From Hygrophila difformis (Eukaryota > Streptophyta > Magnoliopsida > Lamiales > Acanthaceae): 64,000 bases of DNA. Position 1 is the first letter of the stretch, and each line of letters starts with the position of its first letter. Shown here piece after piece: positions 45,067 through 55,260 of this stretch. The notes below the pieces were generated by a model. The model did no database searches. It was not told the origin of the DNA and saw only the letters and a program-made list of their open reading frames with translations. The position numbers were made by a program, and so were the translations under genes. The stretch lies in the NCBI GenBank assembly GCA_030278955.1, contig JAOANR010000003.1, forward strand, positions 35,296,054 through 35,360,053, in the 5' to 3' direction.

Positions 45067-46594
45067 TGTAACACCCCGGTTTTTGATAACCCATGTCGGG
45101 GTGTCACCGCCACACCTCCCTAGTAAGACACGGTTTCTCCGGCTCACTAAAGAGATGCAAGGCTAGGTATTGCAGTATTTAAAACATTTAAAGCATTCAA
45201 AACAGCCCATACAATATAGTTCGAAAATAATAATATCATAGCGCAGCGGAAATAATATTTAAGTATAGTATTGCAGCGGAAAATGTAAATAGGGCCGACA
45301 TGGCCAAAACACGGGTTAAACAGGCCTGTTCATAATATAGTCTGAAGTACGAATTTAAAAACAAAATAATGTTTTCCCCAAAGGGTTAAGTTCCCATGTA
45401 TGAAGTGCTCATGTTCACTCTACATATTCTGTAAGAAAAGAAAATAAAAAGAAATGGTTTGGTCAGCACAACTTGCTGAGTAAGTTAACACATGCATGAT
45501 CGTAGGGTTTAAAAGCCATTAATTTTAATAATTAAATAAAGCATGATAATAGCACAATATTCAATTTAGACTAATCAACTATCTGATAGCATAATTTATT
45601 TCAGGGCTTTATTTAACAACACATCTCGCATGATTAAAATAAAAATCATAATTTAAATAAAGCATTTAAGCAATTTAATTGGACAACAAGCATATTTTAA
45701 TCTAATTTAATTTATTTTAATATCCCCATTACATCCCAGATTCGGTATTTCAAAGTTTCACGATAGCATCGCGATGTCAACAAGTTTAGCCGGTAGCCCG
45801 GCGGCCGCAACCGTATCAGCCATACCCAGTACCACTCCGGAGCCTCGGAAAACCCATGTGGATATTCTCGAGAGTGTAGGCTCTATATCTCGCCGTTTTG
45901 GCAATATCACATCTCAAGTTTAGCGCGCGGGGTCACCATCGTCCATTAAGGCACGAAGTGAATCGTTAGGGGGCACCCTGCAGAGCACTCACCCCTAATT
46001 TTAATTTATCAAGTTTGTAAGGGGATTTAACTTTAAAAATCTGACTTCAATTATATTTATTTAAAAATAATATCTCAACTCATTTCAACCCTAAAGGTTA
46101 ATTCCATGTTTCAACAAGATTTCAAGATTTTGTTTCCGGTAAACCACAGTTTACTCTAAAATTCGTCTAAAATCAGATTTAATTCCAAAAATTCCAAAAT
46201 TTCACGACTGACTCAGAAACATCGAGATCTACAACTTTTGTCTTTTAACTTTTTCAATCCGAGATACCGAAATAGGTCAAAAACACCAATTTTCACAGAA
46301 GCATAATTCTGTCCGAATTTCCTATGTCACAGTTTAAAGATTTCGAATTCTACCATAGCAATTCAACTCCAAATTTGATGAAATTTTACAGAGACTATCC
46401 TTAGACATTTATCTACAACTTTCATGTTCGGCCACAGATCTAAATCGGTCTGGAACCTATGTCAAAAACGTGATCAAGATCAAACCTAAGTTCTGTCAAA
46501 AATTTCAAGATCTAGATTCAAGCAGCTCGGTTTCGGTTGGTTTTCACATATCAAATCGTCTCTAAAAATTCTGAAAATTTTACAGCAGATAGAT

Positions 46595-46597
46595 CTA
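46595..46597 (+). repeat. CACTA target duplication CTA, left
   Basis: CTA precedes the CACTA end and is repeated at 48194-48196. The 5' LTR of element D has the empty site near 56028-56036 with a single CTA. Confidence 0.88.
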
Positions 46598-47617
46598 CAC
46601 TACAAGAAAAAACTCATTTAGCGACCGCAATTACCGACCGAACAAATTCCGTCGCTGTTAGCGACCGAAATAGCGACCGAATTTTCAGTTGGTAATTACC
46701 GACCGAATTAGCGACCGCATTTTTTCTGTCGCAAATTTGCGACCGAAATGGCGACCGATATGAAATCGATCCCGATTAGCGACCGAATTACCGACCGAAC
46801 TTTTGGTCGCAGGTTTTTTTCTCCCAATTTTTTTATTTGTTATTATTTGTATAAAAAATATAATTTAGCGACCGATTTACCGACCGAAAATTCTGTTGCT
46901 ACAATTAGCGACCGAATTACCGACCGAATTTGCGGTCGCTAATTTTTTTCCCCATTATTTTATTTTTAGTTTTCTTTATTATTTTTTTATTAAATATTTT
47001 TTAATATAATTTAATTTTTGAATGTTATTTCTTTTAATTATTTTATTTATTTTATAATATAATTATTAAATTATATTAATGTTATTTCTTTTAATTATTT
47101 TATTTATTTTTCATTTATTTTATAATATCATTATTAAATTATATTTTTATTAATAATAAATATTTATTTAATTTATTATTTATTTTACATTATATTAATT
47201 TAATTTTATTAAATTAACTACTTATAGTTTTCATTAATATTAATTCCTTTTTTTGCATATCTTTACATTAACTTTTAATTTTATTTAATTAGTGCATTCT
47301 ACTTTTATTTAATTTATATTTAATTAATATAATAAATAATTATTTATTTAATTAGTTATAATTTAAATTTAATTGTATTATTTTATTTAGTTACCTCTAT
47401 TTTAAATCAAATTTTATACTTTTATTAATTTAATTTCTGAATTTAATTTATTATTTTTAATTAATCTTATATTATTATGAAATTTTATTTTTAGTGTTTG
47501 AATGCTTTTATTATTTTACTTAATTACTTTGATTTTAGAATTTAACTTTTTATTTAATTATTACTTTAACTATATATATATATAAACTCATTCCATATGA
47601 AGACATGTATTTACGAG

Positions 47618-47671
47618 TATCCGAGCGGTACACGCGCGAGGTGGAGTATCCGTCCACCCGGGTTCGAAACT
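47618..47671 (+). ncRNA. tRNA-like segment 1 inside the CACTA (pol III A and B boxes)
   Basis: TATCCGAGCGG (47618-47628) matches the pol III A box at 10 of 11 positions. GGTTCGAAACT (47661-47671) matches the B box at 10 of 11. A complete cloverleaf with a matching acceptor stem is not evident, so it is not called as a tRNA gene. Confidence 0.4.
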
Positions 47672-47748
47672 GGACTTCAGCAAAAACTTGGATTGGAGAT
47701 CAAAATATATATGACATGTGGCGCAATATCATTAGCTACCAGTAGAGG

Positions 47749-47802
47749 TAGCAAGATGGTTAAGATGAGGGTTGGTGGTGGTGTGGTTGTGGGTTCGAGC
47801 CC
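47749..47802 (+). ncRNA. tRNA-like segment 2 inside the CACTA (pol III A and B boxes)
   Basis: TAGCAAGATGG (47749-47759) is an A box with one mismatch. GGTTCGAGCCC (47792-47802) fits the B box perfectly. The spacing between boxes is normal for a tRNA without intron. The flanks do not pair into an acceptor stem that I can see. Confidence 0.42.
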
Positions 47803-49290
47803 TTACGACGTCAACATTTTACTCTTGTTTGGGATTTTTGGCTACCGAAAATTCGGTCGCTAATTCGGTCGCGAATATTAGCGACCGAATATTCCTGTCG
47901 CCAATTCGGTCGTGAATATCAAAATTTAAAAAAATAAAAAATGTTGACTTTTTTAGAGACCGAATGTTCGGTCGCTGATTCGGTCGCGAATTTTAGCTAC
48001 CGAAAAGTGCGGTCGCTAATTCGGTCGCAAACTTTCGACCGAAATTTTTTCGCGTCGCTGGAAATTTTCCAACCAAGGTTTTACCGACCGAAAAATTTCG
48101 GTCGCGAATTCGGTCGCTAAATCTGTTAGCAACCGAATTTTGGGGTTTAGCGACCAAATTTTTCGGTCGCTAAAATGGATTTTTCTTGTAGTGCTAAGCC
48201 TTATGAACGTTTTTCGTGTTTTAAGTTTTTCCGTTTGAAGTAGTTTTAAGGTTCGAAAAAATTTATCAAATCTGTTGCGTCGGTAGAAAACATAAGTTGA
48301 CAGATTTATGATTTCTTGTTAAATCTTTTAGTTTCGAACGTTTTAATTCTTCCCAAAACCATGTAAGAGTTAACTTACTGATTAATCGGCGTCCGGGGTC
48401 GTCTATTTCGAAGGCGTGGCTTCCAGTCCACCGTTTGTCCTCTCCGTTCGTCGGGTTCTACGATCTAGATTCAATTCGAGGTGTAGAAGGGAAAAGGAGA
48501 AGATTAGGATTCGTTTTCGAATCATATATTGAACATGGATTGGATCGGGACTTACCACAACGTTGGAGATCTTCCGGATTTCGTCCAAACAGCCGCTGTC
48601 TCCGTTTGGTGCCTCCGTTGACTCTGGGATTTCGACTTTTGTGTATAGAGAGTATCGTAGGGTTTTGAAAAAGGGTTTAGGCTTCCGAGGGGGTTTATTT
48701 ATAGATATCTAAGTCATAGGGCGTCCAAAATCTGACCCTAAGGGTCTTGAGTCGAGAGACGTTCAACCGAAAGTCGAAAAATCCACGTTCGGGCGAGAGA
48801 TTCGCGCAACGGGCGAATCTGTCAAGTGGCGCGGGGTTGGCGCGCCTTATCCCCCATTAGCGCGCGGTCAGCGCGCGACGAACGCCTGGACTTCGGTCCG
48901 GGCGGGTCGTGCGATCCGTCGTGCTTTTCCGCCTCTCTTTCGGGTTTCTATCCCTCTATGCTCTCGGATTCCAATTTCCGGACTCTCTTCGGGTTCCTAT
49001 TTCGTGTCGTTATTTCTTTCGGATCAAATGTTACGTTTTGGTTTCGAATTCTCGAGTTCATTTATATCGGATACCCGTGTAACGACTTATTTAACTTTAT
49101 TTAATTTTAATTTCTTTTGTTTAATTAAATCTCTTTTAATTTCATTTCTGATTTCTTCTATATTTATTTATTTAATGTATTTGCTGATTTATTTGCTTAT
49201 TTATTTATTTATTACATTTATTTATTTATTTATTTATGTATTTATTGTATTTATTTATTTATTTATGTTGTAAAATTCTCGCGTATTACA

Positions 49291-49515
49291 GTCTACCCTC
49301 CTTAAGAATCAACTTCGTCCTCGAAGTTGTGTTTCGGCTTTTCTCGTGCTAAGGTCTTTTGTTTATTTTATTATTTTGTGACTGAACTTAGAATTAAGAC
49401 TTCTAAGCTGCCTACGTACCCGGTGAAGGGATCAAGTCATAACGTAGTTCAAAAGTTTACAAAGATGCACGAAAAATAGGTGGGGTATGACATCCTCTCC
49501 CCCTTAAGATTGCAG
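49291..49515 (-). other. Element D 3' untranslated region with polypurine tract
   Basis: On the minus strand, AAGGAGGG lies just before the 3' LTR. A second purine tract, AAGGGGGAGAGGA, lies about 190 bases earlier, directly after the pol stop. It corresponds to 60683-60935 of element C. Confidence 0.7.
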
Positions 49516-50175
49516 TTACGTCCCCATAACTGTGTCGGTATCGGTTTGGAACAATGTCGGGTAGCGTTCTCTCATGTCGGATGCTACTTCCCAAGTTGCC
49601 GTCTCACTTTCGTGGTTCGACCAAAGAACCTTGATCATTTTGACGGTTTTGTTCCTCGTTACTCGTTCCTTAGTGTCGAGAATACGCACTGGGACCTCTT
49701 CATAAGTCAAATCTTCATCGAGCTCAATTATCTCCGGTTGAAGTACATCTGCCGTGTCCGGCACATACTTCTTTAGTTGTGAGACATGGAAGACACTATG
49801 AACTCGATCTAATTGCGGCGGTAAAGCCAGTCGGTAAGCTAGAGTTCCGACTCGTTCTAGAATTTCGTAAGGTCCTATATATCGAGGACTCAACTTTCCT
49901 CGCTTACCAAAGCGCATCACCCCCTTCATGGGTGATATCTTTAGCATGACCCTATCTACCACTTGAAATTCTAAGTCTCGTCGTCCCACGTCAGCGTAAC
50001 TCTTCTGACGGTCTTGAGCGGCTTTCATTTTTCCTTGAATCACTTTGATTTGTTGAGCCATGTCTTCGATAAGTTGTGGTCCCACTACCACCGACTTATC
50101 GTTTTCTTCCATACAACGCCTCGAAAGGTGCCATGCCGATGCTAGCATGGTAGCTATTATTATAGGAGAACTCAA
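49516..50175 (-). pseudogene. Element D integrase C-terminus with chromodomain-like end
   Basis: The piece covers the integrase C-terminal domain (ISPMKGVMRFGKRGKLSPRY, then DRVHSVFHVSQLKKYVP) and a terminal chromodomain-like stretch (KVLWSNHESETATWE). In chromoviruses this steers integration to heterochromatin. It is out of frame with the integrase core; the break is near 50175-50215. It ends at TDTDTVMGT and stop, as in element C. Confidence 0.85.
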
Positions 50176-51420
50176 TTAAGGGTAAATGAGATTCCCAATT
50201 CCCTTTGAATTCCAACACACATGCCTCAGCATGTCCTCTAGTGTTTGGATTGTCCTCTCGGTTTGTCCATCCGTCATCGGGTGGAATGCGGTGCTCATTT
50301 TGATTTGGGTACCGAGAGCTTTTTGTAACTCCGTCCAGAAATGAGAGACAAATCTACTGTCTCTATCGGAAATGATATCATGTGGTACCCTATGTCGTCG
50401 TACCACATTATCAATGTAGGCTCGGGTGAGTTGGTCCATAGTCCACGTGTCTTTCATTGGGATAAATATGGCCGTCTTTGTTAGCCTATCCACAATCACC
50501 GAAATTTTGTTCATGCCTTTAGGTGATCGGGGTAATCCCGAGACAAAGTCCATCGAGATGCTATCCCACTTCCAACTTGGAATCTCTAGTGGTTGCATCA
50601 GTCCTAAAGGTTTATGTCGCACTGCCTTGACCTTTTGGCAGATGAGACATTTCGCCACGAAGTCTGCCACTTCCTTCTTCATTCCCGGCCACCAATAGAT
50701 CTTCTTCAGATCTTTGTATAGCTTGTCACCTCCGGGATGTACGGAATATGGCGTGTTGTGCCCTTCCTCGATCAACCTTTGCTTCAACTCGGCACATTTA
50801 AGGGGCACACACCATCTCCCTTTAAAACGGATGCTTCCATCCTCGTGGACAGCAAATCCTATTGCCTTTCCTTCGGCAATATACCCTTTTATCTTTTCGA
50901 GTTTCGGGTCGCCCGGTTGGGCGAGTCGAATCTCGTCCAATATTGGAGTTTCTACGACCATGGCATTGATCGTCTCTCTCACTGTGCCAGGATGCACAAG
51001 TTCTAACCCCAATCTTGTTAGCTCAATGTACAATGCCGGCGGAATTACCAACGAGTTTATCACGTGTTGGGTTTTCCGACTTAGGGCATCAGCTACCACA
51101 TTCGCCTTCCCCTCGTGGTATGCTATTTCTAAATCGTAGTCTTTAATAAGTTCCAACCACCTTCGCTGTCTCAAATTCAACTCCTTCTGAGTGAATATAT
51201 ATTTCAAGCTCTTGTGGTCGGTGAACATTCGACACTTCCTCCCATAAAGATAATGTCTCCATATCTTTAGAGCGAAAACGACCGCTGCCAACTCCAGGTC
51301 ATGTGTCGGATAATTCTCCTCGTGAGGTTTTAGTTGGCGTGATGCATACGCTACGACTCTCGAGTCTTGCATCAGGACACAACCTAAACCTTCCTTCGAA
51401 GCATCATGTAAACTTCGAAG
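50176..51420 (-). pseudogene. pol: Element D RNase H and integrase core
   Basis: From 51372 the frame carries RNase H (the [12 protein letters not shown] block, [13 protein letters not shown]). It then has the integrase zinc finger ([12 protein letters not shown]) and core with catalytic Asp in SMDFVSGLP, Asp in IISDRDSRF and the Glu-bearing [13 protein letters not shown] one-base loss near 51400 separates it from RT, and another near 50215 ends it early. Catalytic residues look retained. Confidence 0.87.
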
Positions 51421-51521
51421 TCACCATTCTCGGATGGTAGTGTTAATACGGGTGTGGTTGTGAGTCGTTTCTTCAGCTCTTGAAACGCAGTCTCACACGC
51501 TTCAGTCCACTCGTATTTTGC

Positions 51522-52952
51522 TCATTTCTTCAGTAGCTGGGTCAAAGGACGTGCAATCCTTGAAAAGTCCTTCACAAATCGTCTATAATATCCAGCTAAT
51601 CCAAGGAAACTCCTTATTTCCGTTGGACTCTTCGGAGTAGCCCACTCCGTCACGGCAGAAACCTTTGCCGGATCCACTGATACTCCATCAGCGGATACTA
51701 TGTGTCCGAGAAATGCCACTTCTTTCAACCAGAAATCGCATTTCGACAGCTTGCCGTATAGCTGATTTCTTCGCAAGATTTCCAGGACTTGATGTAAGTG
51801 TTGGGCATGCTCTTCCTCGCTCTTTGAGTAGATCAGGATGTCGTCGATGAACACTACGACGCACTGATCTAACAATTCTCGGAACACGTTGTTCATGAGA
51901 TTCATGAACATGGCCGGAGCATTTGTTAACCCGAAGGATAACACCGTGAACTCGTAATGGCCATATCGCGTTCGAAACGCCGTCTTCGGAATGTCCTTCT
52001 CGGCGATCCTCAATTGATGATACCCAGATCGTAAGTCGATCTTCGAGAATACTGAAGCTCCCTTCAGTTGATCAAACAGATCCTCTATTCTCGGTAGGGG
52101 GTATTTATTCTTGATGGTCACTTGGTTTAATCCTCGGTAATCTATGCAAAGACGTAGTCCTCCGTCTTTCTTCTTGACAAATAAAACCGGTGCTCCCCAA
52201 GAGGACATACTCGGTCTTATGTAACCTTTTCCTAACAGTTCCTCGAGTTGTTCTTTTAACTCCTTCATTTCCAGTGGTGCCATCCGGTACGGAGCTTTTG
52301 AGACAGGCTCTGTCCCCGGAATGAGATCTATAGTGAATTCAAGATCTCTCTCAGGTGGCATGCCCGGAACGTCCTCAGGGAACACGTCTGGGTATTCTCT
52401 TACCACTGGTATGCCATCAACCTTGTTTCCTGCCGCCTCAAGGTTGTGCACATAGCACGCATATAGTTCGTACCCCTTACGCATCAAGTTACTTAGTTTA
52501 AGTGCACTAACGATTTTGTTACTCTTCTTAGGGGGCTGAGAGTAAAAGATAACTCTCCTTCCCTTACTTTTTGACAAGGTGATGTTTTGCTTCTGGCATT
52601 CGATCACCGCCTTATACTGGGATAACCAATCCATCCCCAGTATGATGTCAAAGTCTCTTAAGTTAAATTCTACTAAGTTCGCGAAGAATTCTACGTTCTT
52701 TATCACTATAGGAATTCCGTTATATCGTTTAGAGCAAAATACTACTTCTCCAGAAGGCAATTGAATTCCTAAGCTAATTCTCTCGCACTTAGGTAGATCT
52801 AACTCAGGCACTATTCTTGTTGCTATAATTGAGCAACTAGCTCCAGAATCAAACAGAACTCTAAGGGGCGTATTCAAAACATAAAATGTACCTGCCATCA
52901 CTTCTCCTTGCGCAGGCACGTCCGCTTGATTCACCACGTTAAGCCTCCCCAT
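51522..52952 (-). pseudogene. pol: Element D protease and reverse transcriptase
   Basis: The open frame begins [13 protein letters not shown]. It contains the protease ([19 protein letters not shown]) and reverse transcriptase (the [14 protein letters not shown] block, [13 protein letters not shown]) with an intact FIDD catalytic box. It ends at a TGA (51522-51524) where element C has a Gly codon at the RT end. The true start lies upstream, in the gag frame. Confidence 0.9.
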
Positions 52953-53096
52953 AGGGCGACCCTGATTGCCCTGCTGATTCGCATTCGACTGCTGATTTTG
53001 TTGTTGGTTTTGATTCTGAGGGGGCGGAGGTCGTTGGTTCTGGTTCTGGTTCTGCGGCCTATTTTGAGGGGGTCTGTACCTCTGGTTATTCCCGTT

Positions 53097-54204
53097 TCAT
53101 CCGTTCTGATTTTGAGGCTGTTCTTTCCCCGTGACCAAATCGTCCCTTTTTGTTATGTTCTTGATCCTGGTTCGGCAATCCCGTCGAACGTAACCCATCC
53201 GACCACATCGGAAACAGGCGCCCTGCTGCGGGCATCCCCTTGCCAGATGGGGTCGTCCACATCTCGGGCAGGGTGGTACCGGATCTTCTTGGTTGAACCT
53301 TCTCCCAGTGTTGTTTTGTTGGGGCCTATTCGACCCTCTGCGCTGTTCGTTCCTTCCAGTGTTGTTCTCGCTTCTCGAGTTCCGGTTTCTCTTGTCTTGG
53401 GGACCCCTGCTGGACTCCCCACTCACCCTTCTCTTCAGTTGCTGCACACGGGCTACCGCCACAGCGCGGTCATACACAGCTTGCAAATCGGGGTAGTGTA
53501 CCCCCCGCGATCACCTCGCGCACAGACAGGCTCAGTCCCATCTCGAACTTCTGTGCCTTTTCCGCATCAGTAGGCACTAGCCTTAGTGCGAACCTCACCA
53601 GCTCCTTGAAACGTGTGTAGTATTCCTGCACAGTTTGGCCTCCTTGCTTTAGCGACAGGAACTCTTCGTACATCGCTGATTTGGTACTCAGGGGATAGAA
53701 TCGATCCCTGAGCATCTCCATCATTTTCGCCCATGAGAAGGGCTCGTCATCCTCCGTCAGTTTGGCTTGCGTCGCCTGCCACCAGTCGTCAGCTTCGCCT
53801 CCCAAGTAGTATGAGGCGACATGCACTCTTTCTCCCTCCGGACATTTAACTGCTCCCAGCAGCTTGTCGAAGGTCCGGATCCACTCCTCCAGTTTAGCTG
53901 GATCCTCCTCACCAGCGTAGTGGGGCGGCTGGTAAGGATTCACCATCGCCAGGTAGTTAGGGCGAGCCTGGGGCGGAGGTACCGCCGCAGCTTGACCCTG
54001 GTTGACTTGAGCGTTTCCGAGTGCAATCAACACCTCCTCTATCGTCCTAAGACGATCGCCCACATTGTTCGGTGCGGGGGCGTCCTGCGCACCTTGGGGT
54101 TGTTCCTCCTCAGGTTGGGCCGGTTCCGTGACGTTTGGAGGTATTTCGGTAGGTGTTTCGGTAGTGGTTTGGGGAGCGGGTTGAGTTCTTCCTCTGAGTG
54201 CCAT
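53097..54204 (-). pseudogene. gag: Element D gag
   Basis: ATG at 54204 (MALRGRTQPAP), capsid domain through SWAKMMEMLRDRFYPLS, then knuckles. A G-run at about 53500 has one base too many and shifts the frame. A TGA at 53097-53099 stands where C has an Arg codon, a CpG-type transition. In the second knuckle the zinc-ligand His is replaced by Tyr (CFRCGRMGYVRRDC). It is not functional as it stands. Confidence 0.87.
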
Positions 54205-54511
54205 TCTGGTACAAATAGGGTGGATTAGGACTTGTGATTTTAACATATAGTCTAAGCAACTTCTATAAATGTATATGTGTTTTATAATTTAGCACGTGGT
54301 GCTCAATCGAACTAAGAAGCGACGCACGCTTCGGGGTTTTATTTTAATTTGTTTTATTTCGTTTTTTTTTTTTGTCGTACGGACAGGTCTGTTCGGAAAT
54401 TTTTTTTTATTTATTATAAATAAATCGGGCAATTTATTATCTCAAAAGAAATTTTAGTACAAAGGTAGAAATATTTTCCTAGCAAAATAGTATCTACTAA
54501 AAATAGAATCT

Positions 54512-54847
54512 CTAGCGTCTCAAGATGTCCTCCGGTGGGGTAGCGGGATCCTCCTCCGGGTCCTCCTCCTTCGAACTTGGCGGCAGTAGATCGTCAAAGA
54601 TAGTGTTCAAGTCTTGCCCATGGGCATCGATGTGTTCCTTCAGTATTAAGTTTTGTGTAGTGAGGGTTTGGACTTGGCGTTCGAGTTGGTTTATGCGGTG
54701 GTGATCCGCCTCTCTCAAGTTGCCCATGTGGTGCAAATTGGCCTCCAATTGAGCCATACGGTACTTCATTTGCTCTATGGTTTGATGGGAATCAAGATGA
54801 ACGCTCATCATCCTGATCACCAACTGCATCATGTCTTGACTAGCCAT
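54512..54847 (-). CDS. Element D leader ORF (ORF0), intact 111 codons
   Basis: The frame runs from ATG (MASQDMMQLVIRMM) to stop without a break, between primer site and gag. It predicts an amphipathic coiled coil with heptad-like Leu/Met spacing (EQMKYRMAQLEANL, INQLERQVQTLTTQNLILK), then an acidic Pro/Glu/Asp end (SSKEEDPEEDPAT). The same frame is recognisable in element C. I know no named family for it. It could be a small accessory RNA-binding or oligomerising protein, or an upstream ORF controlling gag translation; both are guesses. Confidence 0.6.
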   Translation of the reverse strand: MASQDMMQLVIRMMSVHLDSHQTIEQMKYRMAQLEANLHHMGNLREADHHRINQLERQVQTLTTQNLILKEHIDAHGQDLNTIFDDLLPPSSKEEDPEEDPATPPEDILRR

Positions 54848-54875
54848 CTAGCGCGAGCAAGAGATCTAAGTTAAT

Positions 54876-55013
54876 ATTCGCCAAGATTCTAAGGTCAATT
54901 TCGCCAAGATTCTAAGTTCAAGTTTTGCCAAGATTCTAAGTTCAAATTCGCCAAGATTCTAAGTTCAAATTTGCCAAGATTCTAAGATCAAATTCGCCAA
55001 GATCCTAAGTTCA
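54876..55013. repeat. Minisatellite, ~23-bp unit, six copies
   Basis: GCCAAGATTCTAAG recurs at 54880, 54903, 54927, 54950, 54973 and 54997 (the last with one change). Element C has one unit at the equivalent place (about 43230-43256). Confidence 0.88.
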
Positions 55014-55245
55014 TAGAAGAGATGCAATATGCAAATGCAAATGATGATTCCCCCCAAAGATAATTTAATGCACTATATATATATATTTTTCCATGGGGTT
55101 TTAAAATAAAAAGTTTCCATGGAAATAATTTTTTAAAATTTAAAATAATATTCAAAATATTAATAGTATTTTAAAGATAATAAGGGTTTAAAATAATAGC
55201 CTAAAAATAATAACGATTTAAAAATAATACTTTAAAAATAGCCGG

Positions 55246-55257
55246 GCTCTGATACCA
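55246..55257 (-). other. Primer binding site of element D (initiator tRNA-Met)
   Basis: GCTCTGATACCA on the plus strand is the reverse complement of TGGTATCAGAGC, next to the 5' LTR. Confidence 0.92.
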
Positions 55258-55260
55258 ACT

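Larger units (their letters stand above)
46598..48193. mobile_element. Non-autonomous CACTA (En/Spm) transposon, 1,596 bp
   Basis: The ends are CACTACAAGAAAAA and its inverse TTTTTCTTGTAGTG, with a 3-bp target duplication. Both subterminal regions (46619-46940 and 47840-48180) are packed with GCGACCGAA or CCGACCGAA units, in opposite orientation at the two ends; such arrays are where CACTA proteins bind. No transposase is encoded. The middle is very AT-rich and then has two tRNA-like segments. Confidence 0.93.
45067..49290 (-). repeat. Element D 3' LTR, split by a CACTA element
   Basis: On the plus strand it starts TGTAACACCCCGG and ends GCGTATTACA, with 46598-48193 being the CACTA. About 2.6 kb remains without it. 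A TATA-like motif (TTTATTTATAGATA on the plus strand, 48694-48707) and a TTTA microsatellite near 49195-49265 mark the U3 end. Confidence 0.9.

Noticed and set aside
47618..47802. Calling the two pol III box pairs as functional tRNA genes
   Set aside because: I could not draw paired acceptor and anticodon stems around the boxes, so they are reported only as tRNA-like.
47597..47863. Frame 47597-47863 in the CACTA as a protein gene
   Set aside because: It runs through the two tRNA-like segments and into the GCGACCGAA array. The coding potential is incidental.
49000..49275. Leu/Ile/Tyr-rich frame 49004-49273 as a membrane protein
   Set aside because: It is a translation of the (TTTA)n microsatellite at the LTR edge and recurs at 56584-57099.
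53821..54228. Forward frames opposite element D gag and pol (for example 52908-53573, 53821-54228, 50714-51139)
   Set aside because: They are antisense shadows of well-identified Gag and Pol domains.
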